64,000 nt of DNA. Origin: G963668345 sp965226215 (GTDB taxonomy: Bacteria; Acidobacteriota; Terriglobia; Bryobacterales; UBA6623). The notes below the pieces were generated by a model, which saw nothing but the letters and a program-made list of their open reading frames with translations, was not told where the DNA came from and ran no database searches. The stretch is from assembly GCA_965226215.1 (NCBI GenBank), contig CBDDCH010000002.1:3224001-3288000 (forward strand). The letters run 5' to 3'. This document shows, piece after piece, positions 16,307 through 25,377 of this stretch; within the stretch, counting starts at the first letter, position 1, and each line of letters starts with the position of its first letter. The position numbers and the translations under genes were made by a program.

Positions 16307-17977
16307 CTACAGTTGAACAGTGGAGACCTCCAGGTTCTTCCAAGTCACGGTCGCGCCCTGGCCGAAGGTTGTGTTCTCGTAATTGGGGTCGAGCCCGGCG
16401 ATTGTCCCGCCGCGCCCGTCAGGCAGATTGTCAAGCAGCGTGAAGATCGCCATGCCGACAGTAAACCCCGCCGATTTGATCACCGGCGCCGTCGGTGGAT
16501 CGACCGTCGCGACCCATTCGACGCGGTGAACAAGCTCAGCGTCGACAAACCACTCGCAGACGTCGGGCCCGGGTTTCATGAAGCTGTCCACACCTCGGTT
16601 ATAGCGAATCTCGTAGTGATGCCAGGAGCCGGGTTCGATCTCGACGTCTGTGAGGTGAAGCTCAGCCATGGGTTTGACGCTCGCGTTGCCTCCGGGCGTG
16701 TCGACGACGAAGAGCTCGCGCAAAGCCAAGACCCGCCGATTCGAGACTTCGAAATTGATGAGCATGCCCGTGGCGTCGTCTCGCAGTGCGATCGACCCGC
16801 TGGCCAAGCGCGGGTCATCAGGGTCTGCGTCAAAAGGGTTCGACTCCGCATTGTGGATCCGCGCGGCCATATCCACGGAGACCGAGAACCCGCGATGGGT
16901 CGGGAAAACCAGGTCGGTGTAAACCAGGGCCTTGGCATGGTCGAGCGGGCTCTTAAACCCCATCGTGAACTTGGGAATGTCGATCTCGAACTCCTGGTTG
17001 TCCGGCGTCGGGGTCTTGATCTCGGCCGCCGGATCGAGCATTTCGCGGCCGGCGATCTCCTCGACTTTCCATCCCGATCCGATGACGTTTGATCCCTTGG
17101 ACCAATCGTTGAAGAGTCGCCCCCGACCCTGCATGTACTCGGGTTCGGGAGGCAGGGCCCGCCAAACATCGATCGTCTCCGGAGCCACGACCCAATCCTT
17201 CGGCTTGTAGTTCTCGTCGTCGGTAATCTGTTGAACTTCAGCGAAAATCTCGATGACATTGCCGCTTGCGTCGCCGATGTAGAGGAACAGGTTTTCTCCC
17301 GGGCCGTGGCGGCTAACGCCGTAAAGGATGCGGTCACCGTTTTGATACAGGTTGTCGGAAAAATCTTTCATCGCGTTCCAGTCGGCCACCTCAAAGGCGT
17401 AGTGGTGCACGATGGTGGCTGGCGCTTGAATGAAGGCCAGTCCGTGATGGTCGGGATTGGAGCGGATCCAAGCCCCCGAGGTACCCATCGTGTCGCTTCG
17501 CCGAAAGCCGAGAACGTCGGTGTAAAACTCGACTGCTTTGGGAACGTCTGGGGTGAAAAAATTAATGTGGCCCAATTTCGTAGGCCGATACGGCAGCGGA
17601 GCGAGCGGCTCCGCGAACGTTTCCATACCCGCGTATAGCTCCACTAAGTGACCGTCGGCGTCACGGAACAGGACCGACGGCCCATGGCCCGGTTCGTCGT
17701 AATTCTTCGCCTCGATCGAGATGCCCCGGGACGGAAGCTCTTGTCTCGCTTGTTCGAGGGCCTCCTGGTCTTCGACTTCCAGTCCCAGATGATGGAGGGC
17801 ATTAGATTCGCCGGGGTAAAGCGCGATGCAGTGGTGCTCTTCGTTGCATCGGAGGAACGCGGCGCCGTCCGAGCGCCCGGTCACCTCGAGGCCGAGTACC
17901 TTTTGGTAGAAGTCCACGGCGAGTGGAACATCGGGGACCGTGATCCCCACATGGCCGACTCGCTTAGCTCGCAGCAT
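16307..17977 (-). CDS. VOC extradiol-type dioxygenase fused to beta-rich domain
   Basis: This 556-residue protein joins two VOC modules (residues about 1-120 and 130-250) to a C-terminal region of roughly 290 residues. The second VOC module has the H-H-E pattern of extradiol dioxygenases (LGHINFFTPD, VHHYAFEV, VIEIFAE). The C-terminal part (from about 265) contains FNDWSKG and many beta-strand-like stretches (FEIDIPKF, SWHHYEIRYNRG), suggesting a jelly-roll or concanavalin-like fold; I cannot name the family with confidence. Ordinary two-module dioxygenases are about 300 residues. It is in a minus-strand operon with a small VOC gene upstream and alcohol dehydrogenase 21 bp downstream. Confidence 0.8.
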   Translation of the reverse strand: MLRAKRVGHVGITVPDVPLAVDFYQKVLGLEVTGRSDGAAFLRCNEEHHCIALYPGESNALHHLGLEVEDQEALEQARQELPSRGISIEAKNYDEPGHGPSVLFRDADGHLVELYAGMETFAEPLAPLPYRPTKLGHINFFTPDVPKAVEFYTDVLGFRRSDTMGTSGAWIRSNPDHHGLAFIQAPATIVHHYAFEVADWNAMKDFSDNLYQNGDRILYGVSRHGPGENLFLYIGDASGNVIEIFAEVQQITDDENYKPKDWVVAPETIDVWRALPPEPEYMQGRGRLFNDWSKGSNVIGSGWKVEEIAGREMLDPAAEIKTPTPDNQEFEIDIPKFTMGFKSPLDHAKALVYTDLVFPTHRGFSVSVDMAARIHNAESNPFDADPDDPRLASGSIALRDDATGMLINFEVSNRRVLALRELFVVDTPGGNASVKPMAELHLTDVEIEPGSWHHYEIRYNRGVDSFMKPGPDVCEWFVDAELVHRVEWVATVDPPTAPVIKSAGFTVGMAIFTLLDNLPDGRGGTIAGLDPNYENTTFGQGATVTWKNLEVSTVQL

Positions 17978-18055
17978 GAAGTCTCCTCATCGAAACAGGG
18001 CTAAGGCGGAGTGAATTTAGGCTACGACGGTTCGAAGAGTGCCGCCGACTCGGAC

Positions 18056-18567
18056 CTAGCTCGCCCGAAAGTCGTGCTCGATCTGGCTCCCGGTACCGAC
18101 TTCGTTCAACTCCAGCAGGTTGCCGTCGGGATCGTAGAAAAACAGCACGTGCCATTCGCCCTCGCTCGTGAAGCGAACTGGTGGCGAGACAAACTCTACC
18201 CCCTCGGCCTTCAAGCGCTCGTAGGTCGCCGGCACATCCTCCACGCCGAAGCAAATGCGGGCGCTCGGGACGTGATGAATCGGTTGCCGCTGAAAGGGAC
18301 TTCTAGGCGTGACCCACTCGATCAGATCGAGGGGAAGCTGTCCCTTGGTGTCGACGCGCTTATAGCCGTTGATTCCCGCTGACGGACGTAGCCGGTATTC
18401 GCGCATATGAACATCGGGCATTGCCGTCATCTCGTTTATCGCTCCGCCCGCGTGTTCTTCGGGTGAGACGACTTCCATGCCCAGCAGGTCGCGGTAAAAG
18501 TGCAGGGACTTTTCGAGGTCCCTCACCATGAGGGCAAGGTGGTCGATCGTAACAGTGGCCGTGTGCC
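18056..18567 (-). CDS. Small VOC/glyoxalase-family protein
   Basis: A VOC-fold protein of about 160-170 residues. The C-terminal metal strand is DPDGNLLELNEV and the central motif is ARICFGVEDVPATYERL. From ATG 18529 the protein would lack its first strand, yet the sequence just upstream in the same frame reads TVTIDHLALMVRD, the expected N-terminus with the metal-ligand histidine. An ATG with a GGGAGGA ribosome site near 18567 is one base out of frame, so a single-base deletion near 18560 is suspected. It probably heads the minus-strand operon. Confidence 0.7.
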
Positions 18568-18764
18568 CATTCCTCCCTAAAGATATTCTCGAATCGATGT
18601 ATCAGGATGTACGGCTGGGCTCGGTTTGTCAAGAACCGGTGGCGCCGCCCTCAGGTGCGGGGTGTCCGGGCCGGTCGTGATACACTATTTCACCGTTTAA
18701 GCCAGTCGGTCGCTCCGGCGCGGCTCAACAAAGATGGATCCCAGGATCTGGAACGGGGTGTTTC

Positions 18765-19562
18765 ATGCCGAGATATGAGCTTGATGGGAAGGCCGCCATC
18801 GTAACGGGCGCCGGTCGCGGTATCGGCCGCGCGATCGCGTTGCGGTTGGCCCGTGAGGGGGCCCAGGTGGTGTGCGCCGACCTCGACGAAGCCAATGCGA
18901 GGAAGGTGGCGGCGGAAATCGAAGCGGCGGAAGGAACAGCTCTCGCAATGCGAGTGGACGTCACACAAAGGACAGACGCCGAGCGCATGGTCAGCGAGAC
19001 CGTATCTCGATTCGGTCGCCTGGACATTCTGGTCAACAATGCCGGTATTGGGGCCGTCGCGCTTCTGATCGACACGGACGAGGAAACCTGGGACGCGCTG
19101 ATGAATGTCAACGCAAAGGGCGTTTTGCTATGTTCGCAAGCGGCCGCGCGACAAATGATCGCCCAGGGGGAGGGCGGCCGTATCATCAACAACGCCTCGG
19201 GGGCAGGAAAGTCCCCGCCCGGGAAGGATACGCCACTGGGCGCCTACGCTGCCAGCAAGCATGCCGTCGTCGCGCTGACAAAGCAAATGGGGCTCGAGCT
19301 CTCGTCTCACCAGATACTCGTCAATTGTGTTTGCCCCGGCATCGTCGATACCCCGATGTGGGACCTGATCGATCGCGAAATCTCCCGTATCGAGGGAAGT
19401 AAAGTTGGGTCCGTGAAAGCTCGCGCCGTTGCAAGAATTCCCCTCGGGCGCATCGAACAACCCGAAGACGTCGCGAACCTGGTTGTCTTCTTGGCCTCTT
19501 CCGACGCGAGCTACATCACTGGCCAGGCGCTCAACGTGTCCGGAGGCCTTTTGAACTACTGA
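18765..19562 (+). CDS. SDR-family oxidoreductase (first copy)
   Basis: A classical short-chain dehydrogenase/reductase of 265 residues. The cofactor loop TGAGRGIG is at 15-22, followed by NNAG near 90, the serine segment NNASGAGK near 142 and the catalytic YAASK near 159. An acidic residue after the second strand (CADLDE) suggests NAD(H) preference. Such enzymes oxidise secondary alcohols in sugars, polyols and hydroxy acids. It is divergent from the VOC operon and lies in the same catabolic island. Confidence 0.9.
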   Translation: MPRYELDGKAAIVTGAGRGIGRAIALRLAREGAQVVCADLDEANARKVAAEIEAAEGTALAMRVDVTQRTDAERMVSETVSRFGRLDILVNNAGIGAVALLIDTDEETWDALMNVNAKGVLLCSQAAARQMIAQGEGGRIINNASGAGKSPPGKDTPLGAYAASKHAVVALTKQMGLELSSHQILVNCVCPGIVDTPMWDLIDREISRIEGSKVGSVKARAVARIPLGRIEQPEDVANLVVFLASSDASYITGQALNVSGGLLNY

Positions 19563-19582
19563 GCGTGCTGATCCGGATTAGT

Positions 19583-19777
19583 CTAACCCGCATTTCTCAC
19601 CAGGGACGCGTAGGGGCGGGCCACTGTGCCCGCCCAGTAGTGTCGATGTACGATCTTTGGCAGCAAATTCGGACTGAACGATGTGTACTGATCGGTGCTG
19701 GGCCGACATGGTGGGCGGCCCCTACGAGAACAACGGGTTTTGTGGCCAACCGGCGAGATTTGTGAGAAAAGCGGGCC
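19583..19777. repeat. MITE-like element with TAGCCCGC-type ends, diverged copy
   Basis: The ends CTAACCCGCATTTCTCACCA (left) and TGAGAAAAGCGGGCC (right) match the termini of the elements at 32885-33069 and 38583-38788. The interior differs and contains a separate inverted pair GGGGCGGGCC/GGCGGCCCC. Confidence 0.55.
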
Positions 19778-19858
19778 AATCGTTGCTCGTCTGACGGACT
19801 TGTAAGTATCCCAACCGATTGGGTTCGGAGGAGCTGGGATCAGCGGATAGCCAATGCG

Positions 19859-21232
19859 ATGAATCTCTACGACTCTCTACGCGCCAAGGAGGCCGCGGAC
19901 AGGCCGGTCCGCGTCGGCATCATCGGTGCGGGCAAGTTTGCGTCGATGTTCCTGGCCCAAGCGCGGGTCACACCCGGTTTGCATATCGTTTCCGTCTGTG
20001 ACCTCGACCTCGGACGAGCACGGGATACCTTCAGGCGTGCCGGCTGGCCCGAGGAGCAGACCAACGCGGCGTCGTTCGCGGAAGCCTTCGGGAAAGGCTC
20101 CACCTATCTTACAGAGGATTCCGAGGCCCTAATCTCTGCTGATGGGATGGAAGTTGTCGTCGATTCGACAGGCGACCCGATCGCGGGTATCCGTCACGCG
20201 CTTGCCTGCTTCGCCGCGAAAAGGCACATCGTGATGGTCAACGTGGAGGCGGACGTCCTGGCGGGTCCGCTGCTGGCTCGGCGCGCGAGGGAAGCTGGTG
20301 TCGTCTACTCGCTGGCGTACGGCGATCAGCCCGCGCTTATCATCGAGCTCGTCGATTGGGCGAGAACAAGTGGGTTCGAGGTCGTGTGTGCCGGAAAGGG
20401 AACAAAATATCTGCCCGAGTATCACTCCTCCACTCCCGAAACGGTCTGGTCGCATTACGGGATGACACCCGAACAGGCGGCGCGAGGCAGGATGAACCCC
20501 AAGATGTTCAACTCTTTTCTCGATGGCACAAAGTCGGCGATCGAGATGGCGGCTGTGGCCAATGCGACGGGACTTCGGCCGCCGCCGGACGGCTTGCAAT
20601 TCCCCCCCTGCCCCACCAGCCGCCTGCCGGAAGTCTTGAAGCCCGCCGCCGAGGGCGGCACGCTTTCTCACAAGGGAACCGTCGAGGTGGTTTCGTCACT
20701 CAACCGAGATGGGAGCGAGGTCGAGCGCGACCTCCGCTGGGGAGTCTATGTAACCTTCAAAGCGCCTTCCGACTACGTAGCGAATTGCTTCCGCGAGTAC
20801 GGCATGGTGACGGACTCAAGCGGACGCTATTCCGCGCTGTACCGTCCTTACCACTTGATTGGCCTGGAGCTTGGCATCAGTGTTGCTTCCGTCGCCCTGC
20901 GGGGTGAGCCGACCGGCGCGCCGCATGAGTTCGTCGCAGACGTAGTGGCTACCGCCAAGCGTGATCTTGCGGCAGGTGAAGTTCTGGACGGCGAGGGCGG
21001 GTATACCATCTGGGGGAAGCTGATGCCCGCCGAAAGTTCCGTGTCACTCGGGCTATTGCCGATCGGTCTTGGCGCTGGCGTCACGCTAAGAAACCCAGTC
21101 GCCACCGGCGAGCCGGTACGGTGGGAGGATGTCGAGATAGACCAATCCGTTGAGCAGGTGAGATTCCGCCGCGAGATGGAGGCGGAATTTCTGCCCGGCT
21201 TCGGAGCAAGCAGTTCGGACGCTTCGGCGTAG
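19859..21232 (+). CDS. Rossmann-SAF-domain dehydrogenase (homoserine dehydrogenase-like)
   Basis: This 457-residue protein has an N-terminal Rossmann domain (VGIIGAGKFASM, residues 19-30), a homoserine-dehydrogenase-like middle, and a C-terminal SAF-type beta-clip domain starting near AKRDLAAGEVLDGEGGYT (about 368). The family is annotated as NAD(P)-dependent oxidoreductases acting on sugar-acid or related intermediates, but I cannot identify the substrate. Surrounding SDRs and aldolases support a catabolic redox role. ATG 19859 is a reasonable start, ahead of the Rossmann strand. Confidence 0.8.
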   Translation: MNLYDSLRAKEAADRPVRVGIIGAGKFASMFLAQARVTPGLHIVSVCDLDLGRARDTFRRAGWPEEQTNAASFAEAFGKGSTYLTEDSEALISADGMEVVVDSTGDPIAGIRHALACFAAKRHIVMVNVEADVLAGPLLARRAREAGVVYSLAYGDQPALIIELVDWARTSGFEVVCAGKGTKYLPEYHSSTPETVWSHYGMTPEQAARGRMNPKMFNSFLDGTKSAIEMAAVANATGLRPPPDGLQFPPCPTSRLPEVLKPAAEGGTLSHKGTVEVVSSLNRDGSEVERDLRWGVYVTFKAPSDYVANCFREYGMVTDSSGRYSALYRPYHLIGLELGISVASVALRGEPTGAPHEFVADVVATAKRDLAAGEVLDGEGGYTIWGKLMPAESSVSLGLLPIGLGAGVTLRNPVATGEPVRWEDVEIDQSVEQVRFRREMEAEFLPGFGASSSDASA

Positions 21233-21304
21233 TCAGCTTACGCACCCCTCCCGGTCCGCCGATATGCTTTGCCGGTTCTTGCCAACGCGTGCTTACCGAG
21301 AGGA

Positions 21305-22099
21305 TCAGACGATCGTGGCGCCGCCATCGACGACGATGGTCTGCCCTGTGATGTAGCTGGAAGCGTCCGAGGCCAGAAAAAGCACCACTCCTTTGAGTTC
21401 TCCGGCCCGTCCGATTCGCCCCAACGGGACGCCCGCTTCGTACTCCTTCTGAACGCGAGGCAGAACTTTCTCTGTCATGCGCGAAGGGAAAAAACCCGGC
21501 GCAACAGCATTTACGCGGATCCCTCGGCGACCCCATTGGCCGGCCAATTCCCGCGTCATTCCCATCACACCGGCTTTGCTGGCGGCGTAGCCGACGAGAC
21601 CGCTTTCGGGAATGACCGATCCCGAAAGGCCCGAAATGGAAGCGATATTAATCATGCAGCCCGATTGGCGCTCGAGCATATGACGTCCGACACGCTGGGA
21701 GAAGAGCCACGTGCCCGTCAGGTTAACGTCCACGACTGCTTTCCATTTCTCCGGGGGCATATCTTCGGCACTGGCGCCCCACGTGATGCCCGCGTTGTTC
21801 ACCAGGATGTCGATCTCGCCCAGTGTCGCGATGGCCTTGTCGACAGTGTGACCGACTTGCTCTTCGTCTGACACGTCGCACAGCGCACCTTCACAGCGGA
21901 AGCCTCGCTTTTGCATCCCCTCGACCGCGGGCTTCAGCCACTGCTCGCGCCGAGCGACGAGAAAGGTCGCCGCGCCGGCTTCCGCGAGACCTTGCGCCAT
22001 CTCGAGGCCGAGTCCGCGCGATCCGCCGGTAATGAGGGCGACTCTTCCGGTTAAGTCGAAAAGTGAGTTCACATCCGGCATGGCGAACCAGTCTATCAA
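21305..22099 (-). CDS. SDR-family oxidoreductase (second copy)
   Basis: A 264-residue classical SDR similar to gluconate 5-dehydrogenase and 2-deoxy-gluconate 3-dehydrogenase types. Motifs are TGGSRGLG near residues 23-30, NNAG near 98, ASISG near 152 and YAASK near 167. The C-terminus has the usual DASSYITGQTIVVDGG. It converges on the SAF-domain gene. The gluconate-dehydrogenase-like character fits sugar-acid metabolism, but substrate cannot be fixed. Confidence 0.88.
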   Translation of the reverse strand: MIDWFAMPDVNSLFDLTGRVALITGGSRGLGLEMAQGLAEAGAATFLVARREQWLKPAVEGMQKRGFRCEGALCDVSDEEQVGHTVDKAIATLGEIDILVNNAGITWGASAEDMPPEKWKAVVDVNLTGTWLFSQRVGRHMLERQSGCMINIASISGLSGSVIPESGLVGYAASKAGVMGMTRELAGQWGRRGIRVNAVAPGFFPSRMTEKVLPRVQKEYEAGVPLGRIGRAGELKGVVLFLASDASSYITGQTIVVDGGATIV

Positions 22100-22149
22100 G
22101 TGAGCAGGAACCGGGGGAGTCTCCGGCGTAGTCTTAGCCAGGACGATTC

Positions 22150-22479
22150 CTACTCTTCACAGCCGAGAGAAAAAGCCAGGGCGACGCAAACCTGCCGCAT
22201 CTGACTGCTGCTGAGTTGGGTGACCCGGCGCCCTAGGCCTTGTTGCCCCACGGTTACAACATTGTGAAGATTGACGGCGCAGGGTTTTTTCATGCCGTCT
22301 TCGACATCAAGAACCACTTCGGAAGGGACGTCTCGAACGGTGGAGCTTATAGGCGCCACCGTTACTCGGGAGAGATAGCGGATAGCACTGGGGCGAGTCA
22401 AAACGAGAACAGGTCCCTGTTTTTTGGAAGCCGAGAAACGGTAGAGCCGGACATCCCCGCGTTCTAGTCTTGCGGCCAT
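22150..22479 (-). CDS. MazF/PemK-family endoribonuclease toxin
   Basis: This 109-residue protein has the MazF/PemK pattern: RGDVRLYRF at the start, PVLVLTR, then VAPISSTVRDVPSEVVLD and a C-terminal VNLHNVVTVGQQGLG. MazF toxins cleave mRNA at short motifs. Length is typical. It overlaps the 3' end of the antitoxin by 16 bp, so the two are translationally coupled, with the antitoxin first as usual. Confidence 0.9.
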   Translation of the reverse strand: MAARLERGDVRLYRFSASKKQGPVLVLTRPSAIRYLSRVTVAPISSTVRDVPSEVVLDVEDGMKKPCAVNLHNVVTVGQQGLGRRVTQLSSSQMRQVCVALAFSLGCEE

Positions 22480-22697
22480 ACTGCCACTTGCTCCCAGCGG
22501 GCGAGGTCATCTTCCGAGTCAGGATGGCGTTCGTAACCCTCTCGGTCTCGGCGCTCCTTCTCTTCATAGTGCAGCTGTTTCAAATAGGCCCGCAGAGCAT
22601 CTCGGACGAGCGCCGAGCGATTGACCTTGACGCGTCGGGCGGCGCGATCGGCGGCGCGGAGCAGCTCTTGATCGAGCACGACCTGGACAGTTTTCAT
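22464..22697 (-). CDS. Ribbon-helix-helix antitoxin of MazF-like toxin
   Basis: A 77-residue protein beginning MKTVQVVLDQELLRAADRA, a ribbon-helix-helix DNA-binding strand and helix, with an acidic C-terminal tail (RHPDSEDDLARWEQ) suited to binding the toxin. I start at ATG 22697 rather than the upstream TTG 22733, because the family begins at the strand. It should neutralise the toxin and autorepress the operon. Confidence 0.85.
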   Translation of the reverse strand: MKTVQVVLDQELLRAADRAARRVKVNRSALVRDALRAYLKQLHYEEKERRDREGYERHPDSEDDLARWEQVAVWPQD

Positions 22698-22978
22698 ATG
22701 TGGATAATACTCCACAGTATCCTCTACAGTCAAGAAGACAGGGTAATGAAACGCCCGCGTCTCATTCCCCGTCTCCGCTGAGGAGCCAATCCGCAGACAC
22801 GAGGTCCGGGTCTTGGGACAAACCTCCCCGTTTCAGTCGCCAACACCGCAATTTCTGCGGTAGTCCCTTTATCCCGCATTTCCAATTTGATTCAGACCTC
22901 TCGACCTTCCGGCGGCCTTGAGCGTCTTTATTCATAGGGGCTAGAGCCAGATGAGGACGCCATGGAGGCCAACACCCA

Positions 22979-23449
22979 ATGGGTGAAAAACAAACCAAGC
23001 CATTCCAGCTAAGTTTCAACGGCTCGTTGAAAGTCGATTTCCAGGGATCGCACGTCACTTCCGACGGTGGCTTGATCCTGGTTCGGGAGTTGGACGAGCG
23101 ACTCGGACTCGGGAAACTGATCGGCGAGCATCTCACCGACTCCCGGCAAGGCACAAACAAGCAGTTCACGTTCGCTGATCTGTTGCGGCAGTCGGTCTAC
23201 AGCCGCTTGGCAGGCTACGAGGACGTCAACGACGCCGTCCGAGTGTCGGCTGACCCGACGTTTCGCTTGATCGGCTCGCAGAAGATCTGGGATCGCGGTG
23301 CGGCCTTGACCTCGACGCTGCACGGCTTCGAGACGGAGATGCTGGCGAGCGAAGAGAACCTGCTGGGGCTGATGGCGCTGAACCGAGAGCTGGTCGGGCA
23401 AGCGGAGGCGTTCGACGACTCCGAGCGGGTCGTTCTGGACATGGACTTT
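22979..23449 (+). pseudogene. IS1380-family transposase, N-terminal fragment
   Basis: About 157 residues match the N-terminal third of IS1380-type transposases: FNGSLKVDFQGSHVTSDGGL, the segment FADLLRQSVYSRLAGYEDVND and, at the break, VVLDMD, which leads into the first catalytic aspartate region. Homology stops at about 23450 and runs into unrelated sequence with a stop at 23491. The full protein would be about 430-460 residues. The element is dead, and an ISL3 copy landed about 100 bp further on. Confidence 0.8.
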
Positions 23450-23547
23450 TATACCTTCTTGCGCGACATCCTTTTTTCGGATGCATTATAAGGAGCTGCT
23501 CCCAGTGTCGGTACCGCTTCCGCCCAGAAACGTCGATTAGACTATGG

Positions 23548-24846
23548 GGTTCTTCCCGGTTTCTAGTGGGCGAGTGAGGCTCGGTGGTAGTCTCGCGGGA
23601 TGCAAGACCGCGAGCTATACCGCCAGATTCTGGGCATCGAAAGTCCCTGGAAAGTCGTGCGAGTGGAGCTGCGCCGAGCCGACGGCGAAGTCCACGTCTT
23701 CCTCGAACACGACGAGCAAGTCCGCTGGCCGTGCCGCCAATGCAGCGCCGTGTGCGCACTCCACGATCATCAGCCCGAACGCCGCTGGCGTCACCTCGAC
23801 ACCTGTCAGTACCGCACGATCCTGCACGCCCGGCCGCCGCGCAGCGACTGCTCCGAGCACGGGCCGCGCGTCGTGCGACTGCCCTGGGCCGAGGCTTCCA
23901 GCCGCTTCACCGCGCTGTTTGAAGCTCTCGCGATCTCGTGGCTGAAGGAAGCCAGCCAGCAAGGCATCGCCGAGTTGCTGGCGCTGAGCTGGGACGAGAT
24001 TCACGGCATCCTGGAACGCGCCGTGCAACGTGGGCTCGAACGTCGCGCGGCAGAGCCGATTCCCTACCTGGGCGTCGACGAGAAGAGCTTCCGCAAGCGC
24101 CATCGCTATCTCACCGTCGTCAACGATCTCAACCGCTCGCGCGTGTTGTTCGTCGCCGAGGGACGCCGCCAGGCCAGCCTGGACGGCTTTTGGAAGACGT
24201 TGAGCGCAGAGCAACTCGCCCGAGTCGAGGCCGTCGCGATGGACATGTGGGATCCTTACGTCGCCTCGACCCGGGAGCATCTCGACGAATCGGAGAAAAA
24301 GATCGTTTACGACAAATATCACATCGCGGCGCATCTGGCGAAGGCGGTGGACCAGGTGCGGCGGGCGGAGAACAAGCGTTTACTGGCCCTCGGCGACGAG
24401 CGTTTGACAGGCACGAAGTACGCTTGGCTGCGGCATCCGGCGAACTTTTCCGAGGACGCCTGGCGCGAGTTCCGCGCGCTGCGCGAAAGCGACTTGAAGA
24501 CGGCGCGGGCGTGGGCGTTGAAGGAAACGGCTATGCGGCTGTTCGACTATCGTCGCGAATCGGCGGCGCGAGCTTTCTTCGAGCAATGGCGCGGCTGGGC
24601 GAGTCGCAGCCGGCTGACGCCGATGGTCACCGTAGCGCGGATGTTGACGGCTCGCCTCGAAAACATACTCACGTATCTGAAACACCGCATTACGAACGCG
24701 GTCAGCGAGGGGTTGAACTCAAGGATTCAATGGGTCAAGGCCACGGCGCGCGGTTTCCGCAATCAACAGAACTTCATCAACGCCATCTACTTCCACTGTG
24801 GGAAACTCGATCTGGCTCCTTCGCCCACTTAAAACCCGGAAGAGCC
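23548..24846 (+). mobile_element. Complete ISL3-family insertion sequence
   Basis: A 1299-bp element. The ends are GGTTCTTCCCGG (left) and, on the other strand, GGCTCTTCCGGG (right), matching at about 22 of the first 26 positions. It is flanked by a perfect 8-bp target duplication GACTATGG (23540-23547 and 24847-24854), the size expected for ISL3. The transposase is intact, so it may be active. Confidence 0.93.
23600..24832 (+). CDS. ISL3-family transposase
   Basis: A 410-residue transposase with the N-terminal zinc-finger cysteines typical of ISL3 (CRQC, then C and CSEHGP) at about residues 45-87, followed by the helix-turn-helix and DDE catalytic core: YLGVDEKSF (first D), VAMDMWDPY (second D) and, late, NAVSEGLNSRIQ (E). 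The C-terminal NFINAIYFHCG motif is also characteristic. Length is normal, and the frame ends 14 bp before the right inverted repeat. Confidence 0.93.
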   Translation: MQDRELYRQILGIESPWKVVRVELRRADGEVHVFLEHDEQVRWPCRQCSAVCALHDHQPERRWRHLDTCQYRTILHARPPRSDCSEHGPRVVRLPWAEASSRFTALFEALAISWLKEASQQGIAELLALSWDEIHGILERAVQRGLERRAAEPIPYLGVDEKSFRKRHRYLTVVNDLNRSRVLFVAEGRRQASLDGFWKTLSAEQLARVEAVAMDMWDPYVASTREHLDESEKKIVYDKYHIAAHLAKAVDQVRRAENKRLLALGDERLTGTKYAWLRHPANFSEDAWREFRALRESDLKTARAWALKETAMRLFDYRRESAARAFFEQWRGWASRSRLTPMVTVARMLTARLENILTYLKHRITNAVSEGLNSRIQWVKATARGFRNQQNFINAIYFHCGKLDLAPSPT

Positions 24847-24899
24847 GACTATGGAAAGGGGCTCGGGGGTGATCTTGGTCACAGACGCGTCGAAGGGTC

Positions 24900-24930
24900 C
24901 TTACAGCCAATCCCCCCGAAAGTTTATAAT
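24900..24930 (+). promoter_or_regulatory. Candidate sigma-70 promoter
   Basis: A perfect TATAAT lies at 24925-24930 with CTTACA at 24900-24905 (19-bp spacing, 4 of 6 matches to TTGACA). It is 37 bp upstream of the ATG at 24967. Confidence 0.4.
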
Positions 24931-24966
24931 GTAGGCGCTGCTCCGCTTGGAGTCGGCAGGGGTTCA

Positions 24967-25377
24967 ATGCGACAGCTACTCTCTATCCTTCTGGTCGTGA
25001 TCCTTTGCGCTACTTCGACCTATGCCGCTAAGCCCCCGGGGTCCTCTGCCAGCATCCCAGCTCAGGTGGCCCAGAAGCCTACACTTCAAGAACAGGTCCT
25101 CGAGATACCTCCCGGGTCGCTGGTGGTGGTCCGTCTGAAAAACAAAGAGTTGAAGTTGCGGGGGCGTCTGGGGGAACTCTCGAATGAGGGATTTATTCTC
25201 AAGTACACCAAGTGGAACGAAATTAAGGAGAGGAAAGTCAGTTTCGACGAACTGAAGTCTATCAAGTCCAAACGAGGCGGCTCGAAAGTCGGCAAAGCGG
25301 TAGTGTATATCCTAGCCGGGGTAGGAGTAACTTTCCTAGTTGTGATAGCGTTCCTTGCGTCTAGGGATTCTTTGTAG
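24967..25377 (+). CDS. Small exported protein with C-terminal membrane helix
   Basis: A 136-residue protein I do not recognise. It begins with a signal peptide (MRQLLSILLVVILCATSTYA) and ends with a transmembrane segment AVVYILAGVGVTFLVVIAF. The middle segment, LEIPPGSLVVVRLKNKELKLRGRLGELSNEGF, resembles the short SH3-like or LSm-like strands seen in small acidobacterial exported proteins. The 3' end lies within a 53-bp tandem duplication. Confidence 0.65.
   Translation: MRQLLSILLVVILCATSTYAAKPPGSSASIPAQVAQKPTLQEQVLEIPPGSLVVVRLKNKELKLRGRLGELSNEGFILKYTKWNEIKERKVSFDELKSIKSKRGGSKVGKAVVYILAGVGVTFLVVIAFLASRDSL

Noticed and set aside
23938..25377. A 479-residue protein covering the ISL3 right half and the small exported protein
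   Set aside because: The first two thirds are an off-frame reading of the ISL3 transposase; the real gene starts at 24967.
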